Source of the DNA: Streptomyces fagopyri
GTDB lineage: Bacteria > Actinomycetota > Actinomycetes > Streptomycetales > Streptomycetaceae
Direction of reading: 5' to 3'
Length of the DNA: 64,000 nt
NCBI RefSeq assembly: GCF_009498275.1
Contig: NZ_CP045643.1
Span: forward strand, 1,116,001 to 1,180,000
Position numbers and translations under genes: made by a program. The notes under the pieces were generated by a model, which was not told where the DNA came from, searched no databases, and saw nothing but the letters and a program-made list of their open reading frames with translations. The first letter of the stretch is position 1; each line of letters starts with the position of its first letter. Positions 44,678 to 52,576 of the stretch are shown piece by piece.

Positions 44678-45723
44678 CAGCCTTCGTCCTCCTCTCCGAG
44701 GGTGTATGCCGTCGCCACCGGGTCGGGCCGCGGCGGCTCCTCGGTCTTCGGCAGCGTCGGCTGCCACACCGGCTCCGTGCGCACCATGATCCTCACCCGT
44801 GGGGCGCGGCGCGGCCGCCAGCCCGCGAGAACCCGGCGGGTCGCGGCGGTGACGTCGGCGTGCGCGGTGGCCCGGTCGCCGAACGCGAGTCCGGCCCGTA
44901 CGACCACACGGCGACGCCGCACGCGTACGCGCGCCGGACCGACGCCGGCGACTTCGGCGACCGCGTCGCGGACCGAGGCCGCGACGGCCGAGCGGTCCGC
45001 GGCCGCGTCCAGTCCTGTCCCGGGCGAGGAGAGCGTGAGCAGCCGGCGCCGACCGGGGGTGACGGTGAGCACGGTCAGCCACAGGCCGAACAGGGCCAGG
45101 CCGGCACCGACGAGGACGACGGGGGTGTCGCCCGGGCCGTGCCCGGACAGCCAGTCCAGCGTCGCGGTGCGCCATGCGGCGGCCGGGCGGTGCGCGGCGC
45201 GGGCCTTGATCATGTCGAAGGCCACCGCGCCGCAGGTCACGGCGCCCGCGAGCGTGACGGCGGCCGTCGGGGCACGGCGCTGCGACCAGCGACGGTGCGG
45301 GACCCGGCGGGCGTGGCCCTCGGAGAGCGGCACCGTCCGGGACACGGCTCCGGCCCGCGCCTGCGCGCCGGGCGGGCCGGGCGCGCCGGGCGCGCCAGGT
45401 GGGCCAGGTGGGCCGGGCGGGCCGGGCGGGCCGGTCAGGGTGTCGACGCTGATCCGCCGGAGGGACACGTCGAGGCCGGTCAGCTCCCGCGTGCGCTCAG
45501 CCACGTGTCGCCGGACCCGTCGGGCGGTCTCGGCCACGGGCAGTGGATAGGGCAGGGCCACCCCGAGCGACACGTCCGCCCGCCGTCCGTGGACGGCCGC
45601 CGAGACATGCGGGGCGGCCGCGGGCCGGCCGGGCAGCGCCTCGCTCGCGGCGCGCTCCGCGATCCTGCGCACGGCCTTGTCCGAGACGGTGGTCGTACCC
45701 CGACGCGCGGAGGGGACGGTCAT
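44677..45723 (-). CDS. Asp23-like / DUF6286 membrane protein with collagen-like linker
   Basis: A 348-residue protein. The N-terminal 105 residues resemble an Asp23 domain (VSDKAVRRIAERAASEALPG, HVSAAVHGRRADVSLGVALP YPLPVAETARRVRRHV in sequence). A stretch of eight Gly-x-x triplets follows (GPPGPPGPPGPPGAPGAPG), then two membrane helices (VTLAGAVTCGAVAFDMI, VVLVGAGLALFGLWLTVLT) and a DUF6286-like domain (ADRSAVAASVRDAVAEVAG, RVRVRRRRVVVRAGLAFGD). It overlaps both neighbours by one to four bases. The Gly-Pro-Pro linker is unusual in a cytoplasm-facing bacterial protein. Confidence 0.78.
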   Translation of the reverse strand: MTVPSARRGTTTVSDKAVRRIAERAASEALPGRPAAAPHVSAAVHGRRADVSLGVALPYPLPVAETARRVRRHVAERTRELTGLDVSLRRISVDTLTGPPGPPGPPGPPGAPGAPGPPGAQARAGAVSRTVPLSEGHARRVPHRRWSQRRAPTAAVTLAGAVTCGAVAFDMIKARAAHRPAAAWRTATLDWLSGHGPGDTPVVLVGAGLALFGLWLTVLTVTPGRRRLLTLSSPGTGLDAAADRSAVAASVRDAVAEVAGVGPARVRVRRRRVVVRAGLAFGDRATAHADVTAATRRVLAGWRPRRAPRVRIMVRTEPVWQPTLPKTEEPPRPDPVATAYTLGEEDEG

Positions 45724-45905
45724 CGACGGCCCCGGCCGTACAGGTCCCGGAGATCCTGGGCCCGGCCGCCACCCTCGATCCAGCGGCCTACGGCGTAGCC
45801 GACCGCGCCCAGGGCGGCCACCAGCAGGAACGCCCCGAAGCCGCCGAAGTAGCCGGCGAACGCCAGGGCCATGCCCGCGATCATTCCCGCGAACGCTGCA
45901 CTCAT
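45720..45905 (-). CDS. Small DUF2273-like membrane protein
   Basis: A 61-residue protein, almost entirely hydrophobic up to residue 42 (GMIAGMALAFAGYFGGFGA, then FLLVAALGAVGYAVG), with a short charged tail. Small proteins of this kind (DUF2273) accompany Asp23 and AmaP proteins in Gram-positive bacteria. The stop overlaps the next start (ATGA). Confidence 0.75.
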   Translation of the reverse strand: MSAAFAGMIAGMALAFAGYFGGFGAFLLVAALGAVGYAVGRWIEGGGRAQDLRDLYGRGRR

Positions 45906-45965
45906 CCTTCTCCACCTCTCACCCGGCCGTCCGCCGGTACGCGCCCACTCGCCCCGTACGGCCGG

Positions 45966-46481
45966 TCACTCCACCCGGGAGCCGGCGGGCACGTCCTCGG
46001 TGTCGTCGTCGGGCAGGTGCACGTCGTTGACGGTCACGTTGACCTCGACCACTTCCAGGCCGGTGACTCGCTCCACCGCGGAGATGACGTTCTCCCGTAC
46101 GTCGCGGGCCACATCGGTGATGGGTACCCCGTATTCGACGACCAGGTCCAGGTCGATCGCGGTCTGCCGCTCCCCCACCTCGACCTTGACCCCGCGGCCC
46201 ACGTTCGGGCGTCCGCCGGGCACCCGGTCGCGGACCGCGCCGATGGTGCGCGACAGCCCGCCGCCCATGTCGTACACGCCGGGGATCTCCCGTGCGGCCC
46301 TGCCCGCGATCTTGACCACGACCACGTCGGCGATCGAGGTGCGTCCCCGGGTGGCGGCCGGCTCGCCGGCACCCGTGGCGCCGCCCGCGAGCGCGGTCGT
46401 GCCCTGCGGCGGCTTCGTACCGAACCGGCCGGTCACGGTCTCGGTGGCGGGCCTGGCCTCCGTAGCGGGGTGCGTGGTCAT
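45966..46481 (-). CDS. Asp23/Gls24 family envelope stress protein
   Basis: A 171-residue cytosolic protein. The Asp23 domain spans about 48-155: TSIADVVVVKIAGRAAREIP, GVYDMGGG, GVKVEVGERQTAIDLDLVVE YGVPITDVARDVRENVISAVE in sequence, then VEVNVTVNDVHLPDD. Asp23 proteins coat the inner face of the membrane and are induced by cell-envelope stress. It is the first gene of a four- or five-gene operon with DUF2273-like, DUF6286, AmaP-like and BrkB genes, and it is divergent from the ECF sigma gene 255 bases away. Confidence 0.9.
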   Translation of the reverse strand: MTTHPATEARPATETVTGRFGTKPPQGTTALAGGATGAGEPAATRGRTSIADVVVVKIAGRAAREIPGVYDMGGGLSRTIGAVRDRVPGGRPNVGRGVKVEVGERQTAIDLDLVVEYGVPITDVARDVRENVISAVERVTGLEVVEVNVTVNDVHLPDDDTEDVPAGSRVE

Positions 46482-46736
46482 GGGAAGTCCTCTCTTCGGG
46501 CCTCGTTTCCGGGGCCCCGTGAACGGGTCTCGCTTCGTCAGACCCCCTCTCCCCGGATCCGTGACGCGGATTCACGATCTTTTTCCTTGCTTTGTCCGTA
46601 CGACCGCCTCGTGTCTCTTCTCCGTGTGCCCGCGAAACCCGGGAAGCGATCACCGCATCCGCCGTTCCCTCTACCGCGTAACAAGACACAGGCCGCCGGT
46701 GTCCAACGGGCGGAACCGAAGGAAGGGAGCCACCGA

Positions 46737-47432
46737 GTGCCGGGGTCTCGCAGACCGACCGCGCCGGAGGCGGCACAGGACGAACTCGCCGCCGGCCGGC
46801 GCGACACCGATGCCGGACACGACGGCGATGCCGTACGCGGGATCGATGCCGTACGCGGTGTCGATGACGGGCGCGGCGTCGATGCCGTACGCGGTGTCGA
46901 TGACGGCCTGCTCGCCGTGCGGGCGGCCGAGGGGGACGAGGAGGCGTTCGCCGCGCTCGTCGTCCGTCACGCCCCGGCACTGGTCCGGGTCGCCACCGGA
47001 CTGCTGGGCAGCCGGCCGGAGGCCGAGGACGCGGTGCAGGAGGCGTTCATCAGCGCCTGGCGCAAACTGCCCGAGTTCCACGGGAGGTCCGCCTTCGGCA
47101 CCTGGATCTACCGCATCGTCACCAACCGGTGCCTGAACGTGCTGCGGGCCCGCAGACCGCTCGCGCCCCTGGACGCGGTCGGGGAGACTCCCGCGCCGGA
47201 ACACACCGTCTCGCCCGCCAGGATCGCCGAGTCCCGCGCGGCGGTACGGGATCTGCGGGCGGCCCTGTCCACGCTCTCGGCCGAACAGCGTGCCTGCTGG
47301 GTGCTGAGGGAATGGGACGGACGGTCGTACGAGTTCATCGCGGAGACGGTAGGCATCAGCCAGGAAGCCGTCCGCGCCCGCGTCTTCCGCGCACGACGCC
47401 GTCTCACCCAAGTCATGGAGGCCTGGCGATGA
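46737..47432 (+). CDS. ECF-type RNA polymerase sigma factor
   Basis: A 231-residue sigma factor. The first 50 residues are low complexity with repeated DAVRGVDDG units. Region 2 begins near 60 (AEGDEEAFAALVVRHAPALV, SRPEAEDAVQEAFISAWRKL, FGTWIYRIVTNRCLN). Region 4 covers about 170-225 (LSAEQRACWVLREWDGRSYE, FIAETVGISQEAVRARVFRA). GTG 46737 follows GGAAGGGAG. The stop overlaps the next ATG (ATGA), coupling it to the zinc-finger/Asp23 protein, a likely anti-sigma partner. Confidence 0.9.
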   Translation: MPGSRRPTAPEAAQDELAAGRRDTDAGHDGDAVRGIDAVRGVDDGRGVDAVRGVDDGLLAVRAAEGDEEAFAALVVRHAPALVRVATGLLGSRPEAEDAVQEAFISAWRKLPEFHGRSAFGTWIYRIVTNRCLNVLRARRPLAPLDAVGETPAPEHTVSPARIAESRAAVRDLRAALSTLSAEQRACWVLREWDGRSYEFIAETVGISQEAVRARVFRARRRLTQVMEAWR

Positions 47433-48295
47433 CCACGCACACCGACCCGCCCGACCTCCCGCGGCCCTCCGACCCGGACGACGAACCGCTGCCCTGCGGC
47501 CGGTTCCTGTCCCAGGTCTGGGAGACCTGGGAGAGCGCCGGAGCGACCGACCCGCACCTGCGGGAGTGCCGGTACTGCCGTCCGGCCGTACAGGAACTGG
47601 AGGACCTGGAATCGGCGGTGCGCCGGCTGCGTGAGGAGTCGCCCGGCGCCGAGTCCTACGACGCCGCCCCGCTGGCCCGGCGGGTCATGGACGTCGTCCG
47701 CCTCGAACTGCGCCCCGGACGCCCGCTGCCGCTCGGCGAGCCCGCCGAGAACCTGTGGATCATGGAGGCGGTCGCGGCCCGGACGCTCCGGACGGCCGCC
47801 GAGACCGTCGCGGGCGTCCGCGCCGGCTCCTGCCGGATCGCCCCGGCCCCGACGGTCACGGACCCGCGGGGACAACAGAACGGAGCGGGGCACCCGGGAG
47901 AGCAGGACCCGCCCCGGTCTCCCGGATCTGACGGATCCCTCCGATCTCCCCGACCTGACCGATCTCCCGCATCCGGCGCCGGGACAACCGGACGGAGCGC
48001 AACAGCCGGACCTGCGGGATCTCCCCGATCTCATCCGACCGGTCCGACCGATCTCACGGAACCGGCAGATCCGCTGAACCCGATGAATCCGATGAACCCG
48101 CCGGGACAGGTCGACGTACATCTCGAAATCCACGCCCCGCTCACGGCCGGGCTGCCGGAGCTGGCCGAGGAGGTCCGGTGCCGGGTGCGGGAGGCCGCGT
48201 CCGGACGGCTCGGGCTCGACACGGCGCGCATCGACATCCGCGTCACCGACCTGACCGACGCGCCCGCCGACACAGAGGAAGGCCGTGCCCGATGA
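47429..48295 (+). CDS. Zinc-finger (anti-sigma-like) protein fused to an Asp23-like domain
   Basis: A 288-residue soluble protein. Residues about 20-65 contain HLRECRYC (His43, Cys47, Cys50), the Hx3Cx2C pattern of zinc anti-sigma domains. A helical segment follows (ENLWIMEAVAARTLRTAAET VAG). Residues about 145-225 are low complexity, rich in Pro, Ser, Gly and Asp with repeated NPMNP units. The last 65 residues (GQVDVHLEIHAPLTAGLPEL, AEEVRCRVREAASGRLGL) look like an Asp23 strand-helix pair. The coupling to the sigma gene and the finger suggest an anti-sigma factor. No membrane segment is visible. Confidence 0.75.
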   Translation: MTTHTDPPDLPRPSDPDDEPLPCGRFLSQVWETWESAGATDPHLRECRYCRPAVQELEDLESAVRRLREESPGAESYDAAPLARRVMDVVRLELRPGRPLPLGEPAENLWIMEAVAARTLRTAAETVAGVRAGSCRIAPAPTVTDPRGQQNGAGHPGEQDPPRSPGSDGSLRSPRPDRSPASGAGTTGRSATAGPAGSPRSHPTGPTDLTEPADPLNPMNPMNPPGQVDVHLEIHAPLTAGLPELAEEVRCRVREAASGRLGLDTARIDIRVTDLTDAPADTEEGRAR

Positions 48296-48642
48296 CGCAG
48301 CACGCCGCGCACACGGCACTCACGGCACTCACGGCGCTCACCGAGGACGTCGCGAAGGCGGTGGAGGACGTCGCCGGGGTGGCCTACCTGCGACCCGGGG
48401 TGGCCCAGCTGCTCCGCGGCGCCGTCGCCCCGGCCGGGCGGCCCGCCGGGGTGCGGATCACCCGGGGCGGCGACGGCGCGGACCTCTGGAACGTCGAGGT
48501 GCGGATCGTCGCCCTGAGCCACACCCGTGCGCTCGACGTGGCCAGGGCCACCCGGGCGGCCGTCGAGGCGTGTCTGACCTCGGCGCTGCCCCGGGACGCG
48601 AAGCCCGCGCGAGTCAGCGTCACCGTCACCGGACTCGTCTGA
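48292..48642 (+). CDS. Asp23/Gls24-like protein
   Basis: A 116-residue soluble protein. A helix-rich start with ALTEDVAKAVEDVAGVAYLRP, then GVRITRGGDGADLWNVEVRI, VALSHTRALDVARATRAAVE and a closing VSVTVTGLV match the Asp23 alpha/beta pattern. It overlaps the preceding stop by four bases, so it belongs to the sigma operon. With the N-terminal MTQHAAHTALTALTALTE it carries a short direct repeat. Confidence 0.75.
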   Translation: MTQHAAHTALTALTALTEDVAKAVEDVAGVAYLRPGVAQLLRGAVAPAGRPAGVRITRGGDGADLWNVEVRIVALSHTRALDVARATRAAVEACLTSALPRDAKPARVSVTVTGLV

Positions 48643-48896
48643 CCGCCCGCTGCGGCTCGCGGCCGGGACCGGCGCGGCACTCCCACGGGTCGGCCGGTCC
48701 GGCGGCCTGCGTTGCCCCGCGCCCCGAAGGCATACCGGCCCGGTGCCCGACGGAGACGTCACGGCAGGGGCGGGTGAGGGCGGAGTCAGGCCGTGCGCAG
48801 GACGGAGCCGGCCGGGCGTCCGGCTAGGCTCCCTGGTCGGAGCAACACCCGCCGCCCGGTCGAGGGCCGCGGCAGGGCAGGACGGAGAGACACACG

Positions 48897-49682
48897 GTGA
48901 CGGACGCCGCGGCCGGGACCGGGAAACGCGCGACGAAGGACCAGGCGCTGTACCGGAAGGTGGCGGCGGACCTGGGCCGGGAGATCGGTGAGGGCCGATA
49001 CGGCTCCGGCGGGCGGCTGCCCGCCGAGGGCGAACTCGCCGAACGGTACGGCGTCTCCCGGGGTACGGTCCGCCAGGCGATGGCCCTGCTGCGCGCCGAG
49101 GGCCTGGTCGCCTCGCGGCGCGGGACCCGGCGGGTCGTGATCGGGACGCCCCGGCCGCAGAGCTTCGGCGAACTGCTCAGTTTCACCCGCTGGGCACGCT
49201 CGATGGGCGAGGAACCCGGCGGCCTGATGATCGCCTCGGCGACCCGGCCGGCCGACGCGACCGAGTGCGTACAACTGCGCCTGCCCGAAGGTGCCGAGGT
49301 CCACCACGTACGGCGGCTTCGTACGCTGTCGGGTCGGCCCGCGATGGTGGAGCGCACCGTCTTCCCGCCGGCCGTCGGTGACCTGGTCGCCGGACTGCCG
49401 CCGGACACCGTGTCGTACACCGTGGCCCTGGAGGAGCGGGGCGTGCTGTTCGCGGACGCCCAGCACACCATCGACCTGTGCCCGGCCGACGCGGAGGACG
49501 CCCGGCTGCTCGGCTGCCGGCCGGGCGACCCCCTGCTGCGCGAGCGGCGGTGCAGCACGGATCCGGCGGGCACTCCGATCGAATGGTCCGATGACCGGTA
49601 CCTGCCGGACACCGTGGCCTTCACCGTCCACAGTTCGGCAGCCTCCGGCTCACTGGCCCGCCGCCCGGCCGGCGACACCTGA
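48897..49682 (+). CDS. GntR family regulator, HutC/UTRA type
   Basis: A 261-residue repressor. The winged helix covers about 15-85 (YRKVAADLGREIGEGRYGSG, GRLPAEGELAERYGVSRGTV, RQAMALLRAEGLV). The UTRA effector domain covers about 95-245 (RSMGEEPGGLMIAS, EVHHVRRLRTLSGRPAMVER, DAEDARLLGCRPGDPLLRER). UTRA regulators of this class control sugar, histidine or phosphonate genes (for example PhnF). GTG 48897 follows GGACGGAGAG. It converges on the dioxygenase-HD gene and very likely binds the operator at 51422. Confidence 0.9.
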   Translation: MTDAAAGTGKRATKDQALYRKVAADLGREIGEGRYGSGGRLPAEGELAERYGVSRGTVRQAMALLRAEGLVASRRGTRRVVIGTPRPQSFGELLSFTRWARSMGEEPGGLMIASATRPADATECVQLRLPEGAEVHHVRRLRTLSGRPAMVERTVFPPAVGDLVAGLPPDTVSYTVALEERGVLFADAQHTIDLCPADAEDARLLGCRPGDPLLRERRCSTDPAGTPIEWSDDRYLPDTVAFTVHSSAASGSLARRPAGDT

Positions 49683-49713
49683 CCGCGCACCCGCCGGGCC
49701 GGCACCCTCCGCC

Positions 49714-49739
49714 GCGGACTGCCTGATCAGGCGGTCCGC
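49714..49739 (-). terminator. Hairpin at the dioxygenase-HD gene stop
   Basis: Ten-base arms (one G-U pair) around TGATCA overlap the stop codon at 49727-49729 and lie between two convergent genes. Confidence 0.5.
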
Positions 49740-51409
49740 AGCAGTGCCGCGAGCAGCGGCCGGAAGTGCGCGAAGTCGGGCGCCGACGCCTCGGGGTCCT
49801 TGCCCTCGTCGTCCCAGCGGCGCACCGCGACCCCGTCCGCCGCGTACGGATTCGCCTCGTAGTCGGCGACCTCGGGTGCGGACATCGGACCACCCTGTAC
49901 CTGAAGCGTGTACACGGAGGCCTCGGTGAGCAGGTCGAAGTACTCGGGCTCGACCGCGCACAGGTACCGCTTCGCGGCCACGTGCAACCGGATCGGCTCG
50001 GTGACCTCGGGGCCGAACCAGTCGGCCAGCCGGTCCGCCCCGGTGTGGCTGTGCCGGTTGTCGGTGCCGGCCATCAGATCCTCGCCGGTGACCGGGCCGT
50101 GGAAGTGGCCGACGTCGTGCAGCAACGCGGCCGCCACCAGGGCGTCGGGCGCCCCCGCCTCCTGGGCCCGCGCCGCGGCCTGCAGCATGTGCTGCGCCAT
50201 CGTCACCGGCTCGCCCAGGTAGGCGCCCGCGCCCTCGCCCGCGAAGAGTTCGGACAGTCCGTCGAGGAACTCCGCGCCCGCCACGTCCCGTTCGCGGCGC
50301 AGTACGGCCAGGGTGCCGGCCAGCGCGTCGATGTCGGCGTAGGCGCCTTGCAGGTGGCGGGCGCCGCTCTCCTCGAAGGCCGTACGGGCGTGCAGCAGCC
50401 GGACATTGTCGAAGATCAGGCAGTCGCCGGGCGCGAGCCGGAAGTCCAGCTGGAGCTCGGGGCGCAGGGTGATCCCGGCGAATTTCCGGTAGGCCCGGTA
50501 GAACGCCTCCAGTTCGTCGGCGGGCAGCCGCAGCGTGGACATCGAGCGGTTGTTGAAGCGCACCTCGCGGATCCGGCCGCGGCCGTCCACGTCGATCAGC
50601 GGCCGTTCGGCCTCCAGTACGGTGCGGGCGTCGGCGAAGCGGAACGGCACCGGTGTGCGGGTCAGCACCGCGAAGGCCTCCGGGTCCTCGGCGCGCAGCA
50701 GCGCGGCGGCCTGGAATCCGTCCACCAGACCGGAGTCACCGCCGCTCGCCGAGTTGGCCAGGCAGTGCAGCAGTTGGAGGGTGGGCACCGGGTCGCGGTA
50801 GGGGTTGTCGGTGTGCGGGGTGATGCGCGCGCCGGTGAAGGCCAGGTTGTTGGGGTCCGGTTCGACCCGAACGTCGAACAGCCGCCCGTAGTTGGTCTCG
50901 CGGACGTAGCCGAAGGTCTGCGCCACGTCGAGCACCTGGCCCGGACGGCACGGGACGTCGCGCAGCAGGGCGAAGCCGAGTCCGAGGACCGAGTCCAGTA
51001 CGCGCGCCTTGACGACCGGGTCGCCCAGGTAGTCCGTCCAGTCCGCCTCGGGCAGCCGGCCGTCCAGGTCGGCGGCGGTCCACAGTGTCTTGCCCGTCTC
51101 GCCGCGCCGGTCCCCGGGCCCGCCGTCGGCGTCGGTGCCCCTACCGGGCCGGTTGGCCGTGAGCCACCGCGTGGAGTACTCCGACCGGTGACCGTCGGGT
51201 GCCCAGTCGACCTCGACCCCGTCGGCGGTCCGGCGGACCGCGCCGAGCGCGAGGCCGGCGGGCAGCTCGGTGATCTGGAACAGCTTCTGCCCGTTGCGCG
51301 GGTCCCGGCACCGGGCGCAGGCGCAGTTGTCCCGCAGCCACATGAGCGGCATGTCCTCCACGGACGGTTCCCCGGCGGACGTTCCCTTGACGGACGGTGA
51401 CGTGGTCAT
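49727..51409 (-). CDS. TauD/GBBH-type dioxygenase fused to an HD-domain oxygenase, phosphonate type
   Basis: A 560-residue cytosolic protein with two enzymes in one chain. Residues 1-85 form the gamma-butyrobetaine-hydroxylase-type N-domain with zinc ligands C29-x-C31-x2-C34 and probably His74. Residues about 110-370 are an Fe(II)/2-oxoglutarate dioxygenase: His199 and Asp201 in TPHTDNPYRD, His340 in VRLLHARTAF. Residues about 385-555 are an HD domain: LLHDVGH (His431, Asp432, His435) and NRHSHTGADRLADW. This pairs the activities of TmpA and TmpB (or PhnY and PhnZ), which hydroxylate a phosphonate and then cleave its C-P bond. ATG 51409 follows AGGGAGAG. The substrate is inferred only. Confidence 0.85.
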   Translation of the reverse strand: MTTSPSVKGTSAGEPSVEDMPLMWLRDNCACARCRDPRNGQKLFQITELPAGLALGAVRRTADGVEVDWAPDGHRSEYSTRWLTANRPGRGTDADGGPGDRRGETGKTLWTAADLDGRLPEADWTDYLGDPVVKARVLDSVLGLGFALLRDVPCRPGQVLDVAQTFGYVRETNYGRLFDVRVEPDPNNLAFTGARITPHTDNPYRDPVPTLQLLHCLANSASGGDSGLVDGFQAAALLRAEDPEAFAVLTRTPVPFRFADARTVLEAERPLIDVDGRGRIREVRFNNRSMSTLRLPADELEAFYRAYRKFAGITLRPELQLDFRLAPGDCLIFDNVRLLHARTAFEESGARHLQGAYADIDALAGTLAVLRRERDVAGAEFLDGLSELFAGEGAGAYLGEPVTMAQHMLQAAARAQEAGAPDALVAAALLHDVGHFHGPVTGEDLMAGTDNRHSHTGADRLADWFGPEVTEPIRLHVAAKRYLCAVEPEYFDLLTEASVYTLQVQGGPMSAPEVADYEANPYAADGVAVRRWDDEGKDPEASAPDFAHFRPLLAALLRTA

Positions 51410-51421
51410 CACGCTCTCCCT

Positions 51422-51439
51422 AAGTTGTATAGCCAACTT
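51422..51439. promoter_or_regulatory. Operator AAGTTG-TATAGC-CAACTT in the phosphonate cassette
   Basis: A perfect six-base inverted repeat with a TATAGC centre, the form bound by HutC/PhnF-type GntR regulators. It overlaps the -10 region (CTATAC on the minus strand) of the fusion gene, 13 bases before its ATG, and lies in the divergent interval with the lyase-family gene at 51713. Confidence 0.7.
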
Positions 51440-51712
51440 TGTCGATGCCGTGAACCTCTCAGCCGCAGTTGAGCGAGGGGTGACGCACGGCTTGCGCGCG
51501 GATGAATGGGACGCGGGCGGGCCCGGAGGCCCGGACGGGGGGACGCGTGACGTTTCTCCGGTGAACCGTTTGCGCCATAGGGGTGAGCAAAGCCCGCCCA
51601 AGGGGAGAGTTCCGTATCGACATAGAGATCCTTTTGTCTTGGCAAAGGGCTGTCGTGTCGCCACGGCCGCCCTTCCGCCCGCCCTGTCGAGCCCCGAGGA
51701 AGGAACCGGACG

Positions 51713-52576
51713 TTGACCTACGGGAAGAAGCTGAGGGAACAGATCGCCGGCCCGGAGACCACTCCGCTGATCGGTGTGTACGACATGTACTCGGCGTCGA
51801 TCGCGGCCGAGCACTACGACGGGATGTTCGTCTCCGGCTTCGGCTTCGCGGCCTCGTACTACGGGCTGCCGGACATCGGATTCATCGCCTGGCCGGACAT
51901 GGTGGCGTTCGTCCAGCGACTGCGGGGCGCGTTCCCGCGGCACCACCTGCTGGTGGACATCGACGACGGGTACGTCGATCCCGAGGTCGCCTGTCATGTG
52001 GTGGAGGGGCTGGAGCGGATCGGGGCGTCGGGGGTGATCCTGGAGGACCAGAAGCGGCCGCGCCGGTGCGGGCACGCCGACGGCAAGCAGGTGCTGCCGC
52101 TGTCCGAGTACCTCGCCAAGCTGGAGATGGTGCTGGCGACCCGGCAGGACATGGTCGTGGTGGCCCGTACGGACGCGACCGACGAGAACGACATCCTGCA
52201 CCGGGCCGAGACGCTCGCCGCGACCGGCGCGGACGTGGTGCTCGTCGACGGGGTGCGCAGCGTGGAATGGATCCGGCGGATCCGCGAGGTGGTCGGTGAC
52301 AAGCCCCTGCTGTTCAACCAGATCGCGGGCGGCAAGTCGCCCCGGCTCTCCCTGGGCGAGCTGTCCGAACTCGGCGTGGACGTCGCCATCTACAGCACGC
52401 CGTGCCTGTTCGCGGCCCACCAGGCGATGCACTCCGCACTCGCCGACCTCAGGGCGGCGGACGGCCGGCTCCCGGTGGTGGACACGACGAACGGTGTCGG
52501 TGTCGCGACCGCCACCCGGCTGCTGGAGCGCAACATCGCCCGTCTGCGGCCGGAGCCCCAGGGCGTGCGCGCGTGA
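51713..52576 (+). CDS. Isocitrate lyase / PEP mutase superfamily enzyme
   Basis: A 287-residue TIM-barrel enzyme. Metal ligands are visible in HLLVDIDDGYVDP (Asp84, Asp85 region) and ILEDQ (Glu111, Asp112). The loop PRRCGHADGKQVLP carries the Cys119-Gly-His of the lyase branch (isocitrate and methylisocitrate lyases), not the EDK-x-x-x-x-NS loop of PEP mutase. It should cleave or form a C-C bond of a 2-hydroxy- or oxo-dicarboxylate, or a phosphonate analogue. The TTG start at 51713 is supported by GAGGAAGG eight bases upstream. It is divergent from the dioxygenase-HD fusion and shares its operator region. Confidence 0.82.
   Translation: MTYGKKLREQIAGPETTPLIGVYDMYSASIAAEHYDGMFVSGFGFAASYYGLPDIGFIAWPDMVAFVQRLRGAFPRHHLLVDIDDGYVDPEVACHVVEGLERIGASGVILEDQKRPRRCGHADGKQVLPLSEYLAKLEMVLATRQDMVVVARTDATDENDILHRAETLAATGADVVLVDGVRSVEWIRRIREVVGDKPLLFNQIAGGKSPRLSLGELSELGVDVAIYSTPCLFAAHQAMHSALADLRAADGRLPVVDTTNGVGVATATRLLERNIARLRPEPQGVRA

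Noticed and set aside
51713..52576. PEP phosphonomutase (phosphonate biosynthesis gene)
   Set aside because: The catalytic loop carries Cys-Gly-His of the lyase branch and lacks the mutase EDK...NS pattern, and no decarboxylase or other biosynthesis gene is present.
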